DNA of 48,110 bases from Chloroflexota bacterium (GTDB taxonomy: Bacteria > Chloroflexota > Chloroflexia > Chloroflexales > Roseiflexaceae): positions 1 through 48,110 of the forward strand of contig QWQY01000002.1 in assembly GCA_003670675.1 (NCBI GenBank). Direction: 5' to 3'. Positions 19,163-29,139 of this stretch are shown here, piece by piece (position 1 is the first letter of the stretch; every line of letters begins with the position of its first letter). Position numbers and translations under genes: made by a program. A model generated the notes under the pieces. The model saw only the letters and a list, made by a program, of their open reading frames with translations. It did not search any database and was not told the origin of the DNA.

Positions 19163-19933
19163 TTAGCGCGGCACCACACCACTGATGAGTGCCACCGGGA
19201 TATGAAAACTACAATCTGCCTCGATCCCGAGTGCTTGTTTGACCGATTCGGGCGCTGCACCCAACATGCGCCGCAACTGCGCAACCTCGGGCTCGGGCGT
19301 CGCCATGCGTGTGACCCAGCTGGTAAACTCCAGCCGCACCGACCATGTCTGCTCATGCGTACCGACAAAGCCCACTGCCGCATACATGGCCAGCCACTGG
19401 CTGACGCAGTGATCGCGCACGTGCGATGGGTCACGCAAGATTTCGACAGCATTGAGAAAGGTGTCTGGCATCGGCGCTTCGGGCGAGACGACATCCACCA
19501 GCAACCACCGTCCACCCGGCTTGAGGACCCTGAATATCTCGCGCAGAGCTGACAAAGGATCAGCGAAATGATGCGCTGCATAGCGCGAAACTGCAACATC
19601 GAATGAATCATCCGGATACGGCAATTGCATGGCATCCGCTGCCTCGACCGTCACATTGCGCAAGCCCTTGGCAGCAACCTGTGCGCGGGTTTGGGCGAGC
19701 ATGGCCGGCGTCAAATCGACGGCCACCACCGCGGCAGCCTGCCCGGCCAGCCCGATGGTGACGTGACCCGCGCCGCAGCCGACATCGATGACGCGTTCGC
19801 TACCGGTGAGTGCGGCTGCCGCAATCAATCCCTGCAAATCGGCGCCACTGGCGTGCACCGTGCTGGTGGTGTAATTCGCAGCTACCGCGCCGAATTGCTG
19901 TTGGATCGATTGATTGATGCTGCTGTCGCTCAT
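19163..19933 (-). CDS. Class I SAM-dependent methyltransferase (UbiE-like)
   Basis: VIDVGCGAGHVTIGLAGQAAAVVAVDLTPAMLAQTRAQ...LPYPDDSFDVAVSRYAAHHFADPLSALREIFRVLKPGGRWLLVD. Confidence 0.9.
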   Translation of the reverse strand: MSDSSINQSIQQQFGAVAANYTTSTVHASGADLQGLIAAAALTGSERVIDVGCGAGHVTIGLAGQAAAVVAVDLTPAMLAQTRAQVAAKGLRNVTVEAADAMQLPYPDDSFDVAVSRYAAHHFADPLSALREIFRVLKPGGRWLLVDVVSPEAPMPDTFLNAVEILRDPSHVRDHCVSQWLAMYAAVGFVGTHEQTWSVRLEFTSWVTRMATPEPEVAQLRRMLGAAPESVKQALGIEADCSFHIPVALISGVVPR

Positions 19934-20646
19934 ACCAAGCCCACGATGATCCGTTTGTTGGTCGCGCCTTTGCTGCGGGTCTTGAGCAACGTCACCGTGC
20001 CCACTTCGGACGTGCGTGCGACATGGGTGCCGCCGTCCGCCTGCAAATCGAGCCCAACGATGTTGACGGTCCGTATCTCGCTGATCCCTTCGGGGAGCAG
20101 ATTGATTTTGGTGCGGATCAAGTCGGGGATGGCAAATGCCTCGGCACGGGGCAAAATACTGACCTCGAGGGGACGGTCCGCGGCGACTTCGACGTTGACG
20201 GCGTCGACGATTTTTTGGGCCAGTTCCGGGCTAAAGTCGCTTATCTCGAAGTCCAACCGGCCTTCGTCAATGTCCATGTTCCCACCGGTCACCAGGGCAC
20301 CATAATCGCGGAAGACCACACCGCACAGCAGATGCATTGCGGTGTGCGTGCGCATCAGGCGGTAGCGGCGCTCCCAATCAATGGTCACAGTAACGGCAGC
20401 GCCGACTGCTGGTCGTGATTCGCCGGTGAGCACATGCACGACGCCGTCAGCAGTTTTTTTGACCTCGCTGATGCTGTACTCTTGGCCGTCTGCACGCATC
20501 GTGCCGGTATCATGTGGCTGACCGCCGCTGGTGCAGTAGGCTATTGTTTGGTCGAGGATAACGCCGTTGCCTTCGGTGCTGTGGCCAGTGACGGTGGCGG
20601 TGCACGTGCGCAGGTATGCGTCGCTGTGATAGAGCAATGTAGTCAT
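19930..20646 (-). CDS. Alanyl-tRNA editing protein AlaX-like
   Basis: HTAMHLLCGV (HxxxH) and LDLQADGGTHVARTSEVG; LDQTIAYCTSGGQPHDTG. Confidence 0.88.
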   Translation of the reverse strand: MTTLLYHSDAYLRTCTATVTGHSTEGNGVILDQTIAYCTSGGQPHDTGTMRADGQEYSISEVKKTADGVVHVLTGESRPAVGAAVTVTIDWERRYRLMRTHTAMHLLCGVVFRDYGALVTGGNMDIDEGRLDFEISDFSPELAQKIVDAVNVEVAADRPLEVSILPRAEAFAIPDLIRTKINLLPEGISEIRTVNIVGLDLQADGGTHVARTSEVGTVTLLKTRSKGATNKRIIVGLV

Positions 20647-20831
20647 TGAAGGGCTCTCTTTCTGTTGCAAGCATTATAGGTTACCGTTTGTGGGTTTGCG
20701 GCGAGCGATATGTTAGGATGGGGCATTACACAGGTCGCACGAGACGATGCAGGCTCTACAGTCGCACCGTACCTCAGGTGCTCACGAAATAAGTTTTCTC
20801 GCTATGTGCAACTACTGAATGGAGTGGATAC

Positions 20832-21566
20832 ATGCACGGACCAATCAGCGCAGTCTGCTGTAATCACAACACATCGAAATATATGGAACTCATGTTACGT
20901 TCGTTCGATGCAACCCATGCGGATCAGTGTATCGACCACTGGACACTCTACGATAATGCGTCCATAGACGACACAGCCAGCGTGTTTGCGTATGCACAGT
21001 CACGCGGCACTCCAATCCAACAATCCGGCTATACCACAGATACCCAACATGTCAGTCACGGAGCGCTCTTGCAGCGCGCTATAACGGCATTCCCCGACAG
21101 TCTGTATGTAGTGCTGTTTGATGCTGATATTGTCTTTACACAACACCAAACCATTCCGCGTATGATTACTCAATTGGCAGACGATCCACAGGCTTGGGCA
21201 ATTGGGGTCGCACCATCGTGGGATGGTCAAACTGAAGTTCCACCCGAGGCGCGTGCTGCAAATCCCGACATCTGCGATGCGCGCTTGCATCCTGCCTGTG
21301 CGGTCATCAAAAACACCCCGCTTTTTCGCACCGTCCTCGCCTGCGTGGGGATGGGGACATACGTGCGTCATTACCCAGAGCGCGATGAGTACCTCGATAC
21401 CTGCAAATTGCTGACACAGGTGATGCACACACACGGCATGCATCACCGAGTGAGTTCAGATATTATGGTCAAGCACTTCTTTTGCACATCGTACGAGTGG
21501 GATGATGCAGACCTTCGCGCTGCGAAAATGCAAACCCGTGATGCGCTGCTCGCAGCGTACCGGTGA
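20832..21566 (+). CDS. Glycosyltransferase family 2-like protein
   Basis: ISAVCCNHNTSKYMELMLRSF...DHWTLYDNASIDDTA...YVVLFDADIVF. Confidence 0.6.
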   Translation: MHGPISAVCCNHNTSKYMELMLRSFDATHADQCIDHWTLYDNASIDDTASVFAYAQSRGTPIQQSGYTTDTQHVSHGALLQRAITAFPDSLYVVLFDADIVFTQHQTIPRMITQLADDPQAWAIGVAPSWDGQTEVPPEARAANPDICDARLHPACAVIKNTPLFRTVLACVGMGTYVRHYPERDEYLDTCKLLTQVMHTHGMHHRVSSDIMVKHFFCTSYEWDDADLRAAKMQTRDALLAAYR

Positions 21567-21689
21567 CGCAGGTCACGTTCGAGTCCCTCCAGATCGTATG
21601 CCAACTGTGGCAGTATCTATGATTGATAACCGGACAGCACTACACCGCAGCGTTCGCGCTCATCATCGTTCACGTTCTTTGAGGTCAAC

Positions 21690-23606
21690 ATGCACTCCAT
21701 CACGAAATACTTGCAGAGTCACAATCTCCCGCTTATCCTATTGATCCCTGCTATGGGGTGGTTAGCGATGGTCGCGCACTGGTCCGAGACCCCCATGCTT
21801 GCACCACTGTTATTTGTTGCCATGCTTGTCGTTGTGGCGGGGTATCTGTGGCAAAACAACTGGGTCCGGATTGGTGGAGCACTCTGCTCGACCGTTGTCA
21901 TGGGACTGATGACCCAAGACAAGGCACCGCCACTAATCATCCCGCAGGTTGTGAGTTGGTTGGCATGCATCGCAGCAGTACTCATCCCATACCTACCGGC
22001 GCTCTGGCAGCGACTCCGCACACGTGCGCGCACGGTCCGTTCAAACATCGCTTGGTATGGGGCAGTCGGTTCAGTGACGTTGCTCGCGATTGGGGTGCGT
22101 GCCTGGCAGCTAGACAGTATTCCCATACCGGTGAGTGACGAATCTGCCTCAGCATTACTCAGCCTCGAAATATGGCACGGCAGCTTCACCAATCCATTCA
22201 TTTCTGGATGGTTCGAGTTCCCGTCGCTCTGGTTCTTTTTGATTGCGCCGTTCATCGGGACGTTCGGCAAGACATTTTTTGCAATCCGGTTCTTCCCCAT
22301 GATACTGGGGAGCGCCTGCATCCCCGCCCTGATCTGGGCAGTTCGACCCGTCCTACCACGGCAAGGCGCATTGGTGGCAGGTCTTGCTCTGGCCATGCTG
22401 GGCATTCACATCCACTTCTCACGCTATGGACTCAACAATATCGCAGATAGCTTCAGCGGCATTGTGCTCCTCGGTATCCTATTGCGCTATCGGCACCGTT
22501 CGACATTTGGGCTGGCGACGGCAGCAGGACTAACCATGGGGGCAGCTGTCTACGGGTATGCGAGTGCCCGCGTCTTCCCACTCATCGTCGTTTTGTATAT
22601 CGTCGCATTGGTGGTACGTGCACATCACACCTGGCGCCTCCATCTGCGCAATCTCGTCGTGATGGCGCTCGTCGCGATGGTCGTGACAGGGCCGTTGTTG
22701 GTGCACTACATCGAACAGCCCGACCAGTTCTGGTCGGTCGTTCGGCGGAGCTCTATCATCACCCGCGAGGCAGACGGCACGTCGGGCATCGAGCGCTGGG
22801 CCGCAGAACACGAACAAACAGTAGCCGAGGTCGTTGTGCGCAATATTGCCTACACCATGCAGGCGTTGTTCTGGGGGCCCGTCGAAGGGTGGTTCGGCAC
22901 GCCGCGCGCTGTGCTGACCATCCCGCTGTCGGCCTTGGCACTCATCGGCGCGATCGGCATGGTTGTCCGCCGCCAAGACAGTGCGGTATTCGCCGTCGCT
23001 GCCTGGCTCGCTGTGTGTAGTGGCATATCGGCGGTGAATTGGCCAATTGCAGCAGGGCAGCGCCTGGTGTCGTTGCTCGGCATTCTCGCCTTGCTGATTG
23101 GGTTCGGTACAATCGTGCTCTCAAACGTGTTGCGTCGGTACGTCAATCAACGCGCAATTGCGGTCGTCCTGTTTGCGCTGGTGAGTACGGGTGGGGTAAT
23201 GAGCCTCGATCATTATTTCAATACGTTTGTCAAACGCGAAGCCGGCATTGGCGATGCCCAACTCCATCGCGCCGGGATTGTCGCCCTGGTTGCCCAGCAG
23301 CTACCCGCATATACCTGGATCGACGTCTATCGGTCGGATGTGTTCAACTATGAGACTACCCCGGTATTGCGCTATGCGTTGATGCGTATCGACGCAAATA
23401 TCATCACCGAAGTGTATCCCGATCAGCCACTCGCTCCCATCATCATCTATCCCATCGAAGCCGCCAGTCGAGTGGTCCGCACGGACAACTATGTGGAGTA
23501 CAGTGTCGATACACCCGAAGGCGAGCCAACGCTGATTTTCGCTGTCCGCGACGATGCTCCCTGGGCAGCTGATGTTATTCGGACCGTCATCGAAAAGAAT
23601 GAGTAA
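21690..23606 (+). CDS. Multi-pass membrane glycosyltransferase (GT39/PMT_2-like)
   Basis: 638 aa with many TM segments; VSDESASALLSLEIWHGSF and PFIGTFGKTFFAIRFFPMILG. Confidence 0.65.
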   Translation: MHSITKYLQSHNLPLILLIPAMGWLAMVAHWSETPMLAPLLFVAMLVVVAGYLWQNNWVRIGGALCSTVVMGLMTQDKAPPLIIPQVVSWLACIAAVLIPYLPALWQRLRTRARTVRSNIAWYGAVGSVTLLAIGVRAWQLDSIPIPVSDESASALLSLEIWHGSFTNPFISGWFEFPSLWFFLIAPFIGTFGKTFFAIRFFPMILGSACIPALIWAVRPVLPRQGALVAGLALAMLGIHIHFSRYGLNNIADSFSGIVLLGILLRYRHRSTFGLATAAGLTMGAAVYGYASARVFPLIVVLYIVALVVRAHHTWRLHLRNLVVMALVAMVVTGPLLVHYIEQPDQFWSVVRRSSIITREADGTSGIERWAAEHEQTVAEVVVRNIAYTMQALFWGPVEGWFGTPRAVLTIPLSALALIGAIGMVVRRQDSAVFAVAAWLAVCSGISAVNWPIAAGQRLVSLLGILALLIGFGTIVLSNVLRRYVNQRAIAVVLFALVSTGGVMSLDHYFNTFVKREAGIGDAQLHRAGIVALVAQQLPAYTWIDVYRSDVFNYETTPVLRYALMRIDANIITEVYPDQPLAPIIIYPIEAASRVVRTDNYVEYSVDTPEGEPTLIFAVRDDAPWAADVIRTVIEKNE

Positions 23607-23607
23607 T

Positions 23608-24810
23608 TCATAATTCATCTTTAAATATGTGCCACGCTGCAATCCCTGCGCAGAGGTACGCCGCACCAGCGAACCAGACAAGCGGGGCAAAGCCGTAGAC
23701 AGGCTGCACAAAGCCGCTCAGGAGCGACGCCGAACCCCAGCCCGCCGACCACATAATCGTAATCATGCTCATCGCGACACCGCGTTGTTTGGGCTTCACA
23801 AAGCGCATTATCTGCAAATCGCTGAGCGTCACCGCCATGCCCAGCGAAAACGCACGCCACAGGTACCCAACAATCGCCAGCGCCTGCCACGGCGCCAAAA
23901 TCAGCAATACCCCTGGCCCCGCCAGCGCGCGCAGAGCGGCGACCCAAAACCGCAAACGCCGTTTGGCCAGGAAGTGTCCCGACAGCAGTGCTCCGCAGCC
24001 AATCGCCAGCTCGGCAAACGAAATAACCACACCGACGCTCTGATCCGGCAACCCAAACTGGTTGCGCAACAACAGACTCTGGAACGGGATAATCGCACCG
24101 CCGCCCAATCCCATCAGCAAATTGGGCACTCCATAGAGCAAAAAATGCCGCCGCAATTGTGGAGTCCCGGCATTCGCCTCGGCATCCCGCGCATGCTCCT
24201 CGTGGTGCTCGGTCACCCGCACAAATAAAATGGGCAGGATCGACAGATAGAAAAGCCCCACTCCGATGAGCATCGCCGATCGATAGGCAGGCATTGACTG
24301 TGCATCGACCTGCATCATGGGTGCCAAAACACTCGGCATCCACCCGGCGATGATGCCGCCAATCAGCCCAATGCTAATCGATGCCTCGTTCAACCCAAAA
24401 ATGAACCCACGTTGCGATTCGTCGTCGGTCGTCGCAGTCAACAACGGCATGATGGCCGTCATCGCCAATGCGGCGCAACATCCATTGAGGAACTGCGTCA
24501 CAATAATCCAGAACACCGACGGTGCATACAGCTGCCACGTCAACGTCGCCGCAAAAAACAGCATGGCGATTGCTAACGATCGCCGTGATCCGTATCGATC
24601 AATCAAGATCCCCACCGGGACCCCGACTATCAATCCCGCCACACGCATCGTCGTCGACAAGATCCCGGCCAGCTCGCTACCGAAGCCACGACTGACCAGG
24701 AAAAAATTGAACAACACATCAAAAAAACTAATCCCCAACCCAAACAACACCGCATGCAAGAGCACAAACCAGGCGGCCCGTGGAACGTTTCGAATCGATT
24801 GCATTGACAT
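23608..24810 (-). CDS. MFS transporter
   Basis: 400 aa, ~12 TM-like segments; GVPVGILIDRYGSRRSLAIAM motif. Confidence 0.82.
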   Translation of the reverse strand: MSMQSIRNVPRAAWFVLLHAVLFGLGISFFDVLFNFFLVSRGFGSELAGILSTTMRVAGLIVGVPVGILIDRYGSRRSLAIAMLFFAATLTWQLYAPSVFWIIVTQFLNGCCAALAMTAIMPLLTATTDDESQRGFIFGLNEASISIGLIGGIIAGWMPSVLAPMMQVDAQSMPAYRSAMLIGVGLFYLSILPILFVRVTEHHEEHARDAEANAGTPQLRRHFLLYGVPNLLMGLGGGAIIPFQSLLLRNQFGLPDQSVGVVISFAELAIGCGALLSGHFLAKRRLRFWVAALRALAGPGVLLILAPWQALAIVGYLWRAFSLGMAVTLSDLQIMRFVKPKQRGVAMSMITIMWSAGWGSASLLSGFVQPVYGFAPLVWFAGAAYLCAGIAAWHIFKDEL

Positions 24811-24898
24811 TCGCTAGCGCACAGCTGTGCCATATCAACAGACAAAAACAGACAGGTGGACGTGCTATTATAAAGCAATTCTTTTTACCGAGGCTCTT

Positions 24899-25792
24899 AT
24901 GACCGCGCGCCAAACGGGTTTGCTCGTTCTCTTGGGTGCCATTTGGGGCGCTGCTTTCATGCTTATCAAAATCGCCGTCACCGATATCGAACCCGCCACC
25001 CTCGTCGCGGTCCGTATCGCCATCACCGCGCTGATCCTCTATGGGGTTATGCGTGTGTCGGGCATCAGCCTCCCGGGCGGCAGCAAAATATGGAAAGACT
25101 TTTACTTTGTCGGCATGCTCGGCCTCGTCGTCCCGTTTTTGCTCATCGGCTGGGGGCAACGTCTCATCCCGAGTAGCACGACGGCCATCCTCGGTGCAAC
25201 GACGCCGCTCTTTGCTGCCATCATCAACCTGATTACCCGCAACGACGAACGCATCAATACCGAGCGTGTCATCGGTCTCATCATGGGATTCGCCGGTGTC
25301 ATGATTGCCATCGGCATCGAAGGCGCACAAAGCGGCAACATCTGGGGTGAACTGTGTGTCCTCGGTGCGGCGGTCTGCTATGCCCTGTCGGCCTTGTACG
25401 GTCGCCGTGCCTTCAGCGGGATGCAACCCATCATCCCGTCCACAGGTCAGATGATAGCCAGCACGTCCCTGCTCATCCCCATCGCACTCATCTGGAACGG
25501 CATCCCGACGGTCATGCCCGCGCCGTCTTCACTCATCGCACTCGTCATTCTGGCGGTCTTTTGTACGGCGATTGCCTACATCCTCTACTACCGCCTGATG
25601 GACGCAGTCGGGGCGACCAAAGTATCGATGGTGTCCTACCTCGTGGCACCGTTCGGGGTCGTCTATGGCGCAGCAATTCTGTCCGAACCGATTGCACCCA
25701 ACGCCATCGCCGGCCTAGTAGTTATTATTGTGGGCATTTTGATTGCCGGTGGCACGTGGCGGTCGCTCATCCCGCTGGTACGGCGCGCATGA
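24899..25792 (+). CDS. EamA/DMT family transporter
   Basis: Start MTARQTGLLVLLGAIWGAAFMLIKIAV; two EamA-like halves. Confidence 0.88.
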   Translation: MTARQTGLLVLLGAIWGAAFMLIKIAVTDIEPATLVAVRIAITALILYGVMRVSGISLPGGSKIWKDFYFVGMLGLVVPFLLIGWGQRLIPSSTTAILGATTPLFAAIINLITRNDERINTERVIGLIMGFAGVMIAIGIEGAQSGNIWGELCVLGAAVCYALSALYGRRAFSGMQPIIPSTGQMIASTSLLIPIALIWNGIPTVMPAPSSLIALVILAVFCTAIAYILYYRLMDAVGATKVSMVSYLVAPFGVVYGAAILSEPIAPNAIAGLVVIIVGILIAGGTWRSLIPLVRRA

Positions 25793-26994
25793 ACCCGGCC
25801 ATCGTCGCTTGGTTGCAGACACGCACCGCGCAGGATCTCGTCGCCGGGATTGACGTCACCGCGCACCTGCGCTCCCTGTCACAGCTGCGTCAGGTGGTGT
25901 CGTCCGAACACGCCGCTGCTGCCTACGAGCTTGCCTGGGTACGCGCCCACGCGACCCGCAAGTTCCCCGACGGTGACGCGCTCTTTTTCACCAAAACCGC
26001 CCTCGAACAAGCCAGTCACCAACGGGTCAGCACCCACCGGGCACACATGTTCGCCGGCGCGACACACATCGCCGATGTCTGCTGCGGCTGCGGCGGCGAC
26101 CTGCTGGCGTTGGCGACAGTCGCCCCATGCACCGCTATCGACAGCGACCCCGGGCGCGTTGCCATGGCCGAAGCCAATCTCCACGCGCGTGGACTCACCC
26201 ACCGTGTCACCTGCATCTGCGCCGATGCCCTCTCATGGGCATTGCCGGATCACGTCGATGCAGTCTTTTTCGATCCCGGTCGGCGCGCGAGCAATGGTCG
26301 CATCTATGATCACGACGCGTACCTCCCCCCGTTGACCAGTGCCAATGCCTGGCGCCGCCCCGGCCGGCGTATTGCCATCAAATGCGCGCCGGGGATCGAC
26401 TACCGCCAGCTCCCGTTTGCTACACCCTATGCCATCGAGTGCGTGTCGCTCGACGGCGACCTGCGCGAAACCGTCGTCTGGCTCGACGCAGACCTGCCCT
26501 GGCAGCACCGCGCCACGGTGCTCGATGACCACGGGACGCACCTGCTCGACGACACCCACACCCCGGCGCAGATTGCTTGCACCGCACCCGCAGCGTTTTT
26601 CTACGAGCCCGACGCAGCGGTCATCCGCGCCGGCTTGGTCCAACACCTCGCCGCACGCATCGGCGCGACGATGATCGACCCGCAGATCGCCTATTTGACC
26701 CATACCGAGGCGCTGTTCACCCCATTTGCGCGGTGCTGGCGGGTTATCACGACGGTGCCGTTCAGCGAACGTCATGTGCGCGAAATCCTGCGGGCTCACG
26801 GCGCAGGAGCGGTCACGGTCAAAAAGCGTGGCTCGCCGATAGACACCGATGCGCTCGCGAAACGGCTGTCGCAACCACATGGTGTGCCAATGGTGGTAGT
26901 ATTGACGCGCGTCGCTGGCGCCCACACAGCAATCGTCTGTGTCGGACCCATCGACCCGAAGGAGCCCTCCAATGGCCATGAAGCAACCGAATGA
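25789..26994 (+). CDS. Class I SAM-dependent methyltransferase with THUMP-like C-terminus
   Basis: ATGA overlap with upstream gene; IADVCCGCGGDLLALATVAPCTAIDSDPGRVAMAEANL, DAVFFDPGRR. Confidence 0.8.
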   Translation: MNPAIVAWLQTRTAQDLVAGIDVTAHLRSLSQLRQVVSSEHAAAAYELAWVRAHATRKFPDGDALFFTKTALEQASHQRVSTHRAHMFAGATHIADVCCGCGGDLLALATVAPCTAIDSDPGRVAMAEANLHARGLTHRVTCICADALSWALPDHVDAVFFDPGRRASNGRIYDHDAYLPPLTSANAWRRPGRRIAIKCAPGIDYRQLPFATPYAIECVSLDGDLRETVVWLDADLPWQHRATVLDDHGTHLLDDTHTPAQIACTAPAAFFYEPDAAVIRAGLVQHLAARIGATMIDPQIAYLTHTEALFTPFARCWRVITTVPFSERHVREILRAHGAGAVTVKKRGSPIDTDALAKRLSQPHGVPMVVVLTRVAGAHTAIVCVGPIDPKEPSNGHEATE

Positions 26995-28201
26995 ATTGAC
27001 CGCGACGCAACGACGCCATGGCATGATCGTCATGATTGTCAATTCGTTCATGATGTGGGGCGGCTTTTTCATGGTGGTTCCGCTTATCTCGATCCACTAT
27101 GTCGAGGCGCTTGGGTGGACCACCGCCAGCATCGGGATTGTATTGGGCATCCGTCAACTTTTTCAGCAGGGCTTCACCGTCGTCGGCGGCATGCTGGCAG
27201 ACCGCTTCGGTGCGCGGCTCTTGATCCTCTGTGGGTTAATTGTGCGCTTTGTGGGTTTTTCTGCGATGGCCTGGGCAGATTCGTTCCCCCTTCTGCTCGG
27301 GAGTGCGATTTTTGCGGCATTGGGTGGCGCGATGTTCGATTCGCCCAGTTCGGCCACGATTGCCGCGCTGACAACCACCGAAGACCGCGCACGCTATTTT
27401 TCGATCCTCGGCATCGTACGCAATATCGGTATGGCCGTCGGCCCACTCATCGGCACGGCATTGCTGATATACGATTTCGGAATCGTCGCCATTGCAGCCG
27501 GGTCTTGTTATCTCATCGCCTGGGTGGTCACCTTTCGCATGCTCCCCGATGTGGCGGTTGCAACCACCCAGGGTAACCTAACCTACGGCATCCGCTTGGC
27601 CCTACGCGACAAGCGCTTCATGCTCTACAACACATTGCTGCTGGGATACTGGTTCCTGTGGACACAGATTACGCTCGCCATCCCGCTCCGGGCAGTCGCC
27701 CTCGCCGGCACCGACAGTGCGGTGAGCTGGGTGTACAGCGTCAATGCCGTGATGAGCATCGGGCTCCAGTATCCGTTGATGCGTTTTGCCGACAAACGTT
27801 TCGCGCCGGCAGTCACGCTCCTGCTCGGCATTGGCCTGCTGACGACGAGTTTGGGGCTCATCGGCGCTGCAGACAGCATATGGTTGTTATTAGGTTGTGT
27901 GGCAATGTATTCGTTGGGAGGGTTATTTGCGTCGCCCAGTCAACAAACGGTCGCAGCCAATCTCGCCGACAACTCGGCGCTGGGATCGTACTTCGGCGTC
28001 GCCGGATTGGCGATCGCGCTGGGCGGGGGGATGGGCAGCTTCAGTGGCGGTACCCTCTATGGCTGGGGTCAAGCAATCCAATACCCCGCTGCCCCATGGT
28101 TGGTCTTTGCCGGAGTAGGCACAATCACCTCGTTGCTGTTGTACTTTTTCTTCCGCTCTCATGACCTCCTGCGCCGCGTCACCCCGGTGCGTCCCGACTG
28201 A
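26972..28201 (+). CDS. MFS transporter (drug-efflux, MdtH-like)
   Basis: Start MAMKQPNELTATQRRHGMIVMIVNSFMMWGGFFMVVPLISIHY; GGMLADRFGARLLILCG. Confidence 0.82.
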   Translation: MAMKQPNELTATQRRHGMIVMIVNSFMMWGGFFMVVPLISIHYVEALGWTTASIGIVLGIRQLFQQGFTVVGGMLADRFGARLLILCGLIVRFVGFSAMAWADSFPLLLGSAIFAALGGAMFDSPSSATIAALTTTEDRARYFSILGIVRNIGMAVGPLIGTALLIYDFGIVAIAAGSCYLIAWVVTFRMLPDVAVATTQGNLTYGIRLALRDKRFMLYNTLLLGYWFLWTQITLAIPLRAVALAGTDSAVSWVYSVNAVMSIGLQYPLMRFADKRFAPAVTLLLGIGLLTTSLGLIGAADSIWLLLGCVAMYSLGGLFASPSQQTVAANLADNSALGSYFGVAGLAIALGGGMGSFSGGTLYGWGQAIQYPAAPWLVFAGVGTITSLLLYFFFRSHDLLRRVTPVRPD

Positions 28202-29079
28202 TGTTTAGCCCGCGCATCGATCAACTGACCATCACCTATGCAGATGTCGCACAGCACGGTGCGCTCATCGACTTCGTGCGGCGCTCGCGTTTTCGCCTCA
28301 TCCAGTTTGGGATGGCCACGTTGTCGTTGCCCCTCGATCAATACCACATCAGCGTCGCCTGGCATGGTGAACGCCCAGTGGCGCTTTTGCTGGCCACCCC
28401 GGCCGCCAATCAGACGGCGTGGGTACGGTCCTGTGCGCTCGACGGGATTTCGATTGCCTATCATGCCGAGTTAATCGGGCTGTTGGCGTCGACGCTCATT
28501 TATCACGCGCCGTGTCGGGCGTTGTTTTATAGCAGCGATCACTACGACAACTGGTTGAGCGACATCTTGCGCGGGGTGGGATTTGTCGCCCACAACACCA
28601 TCATCGCGCTCGAGACGCACCACTACCAGGCGCTGCCCCATGCAACCCCGGCCACGTTGGCACCACTGGGATTGGCCGAGTACGGAGACATCCAACGCAT
28701 CGATGCCCAGGCGTTCGACCCCGAATGGCAGAAAACCAGCCACGATGTGCGCGAGCTCACCAGCGGCGACGGACTCAGCCTTATCGGGGTCGTCGACAAC
28801 GTGCCCGTCGCCTATGCCATCGCCAATTGGCACGACAACCATACGACGTTCCACCTCGTGCGCATCGCCGTTTTGCCCGCGTACCAGGGTCGCCGGATAG
28901 CCAGCCAACTCCTCAATGCCGTACTCGAACACGGCTTCGTCCAGGGTGCTACCCGCGTCACCCTCAATACGCAACGCAACAACTACGCGGCGTTGGCCCT
29001 TTACACGCGGGCGGGATTCACCGCGACGGGTGAACAGTACGAAGTCATCCGTGCACAATCCCACGGAGTGCCGGAGTGA
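28201..29079 (+). CDS. GNAT family N-acetyltransferase
   Basis: VRIAVLPAYQGRRIASQLLNAVLEHGFVQGATRVTLNTQRNNYAALALYTRAGF. Confidence 0.83.
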   Translation: MFSPRIDQLTITYADVAQHGALIDFVRRSRFRLIQFGMATLSLPLDQYHISVAWHGERPVALLLATPAANQTAWVRSCALDGISIAYHAELIGLLASTLIYHAPCRALFYSSDHYDNWLSDILRGVGFVAHNTIIALETHHYQALPHATPATLAPLGLAEYGDIQRIDAQAFDPEWQKTSHDVRELTSGDGLSLIGVVDNVPVAYAIANWHDNHTTFHLVRIAVLPAYQGRRIASQLLNAVLEHGFVQGATRVTLNTQRNNYAALALYTRAGFTATGEQYEVIRAQSHGVPE

Positions 29080-29139
29080 CGTTTGGTATACTACCCATAT
29101 CAAGCCCGTCAGATGCACCCGAGATACAGAGGAGCGCAG

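Noticed and set aside
25354-25788. Upstream extension of the 546-aa ORF 25354..26994
   Set aside because: Overlaps the EamA transporter in another frame; the methyltransferase start at 25789 with ATGA overlap is far more plausible
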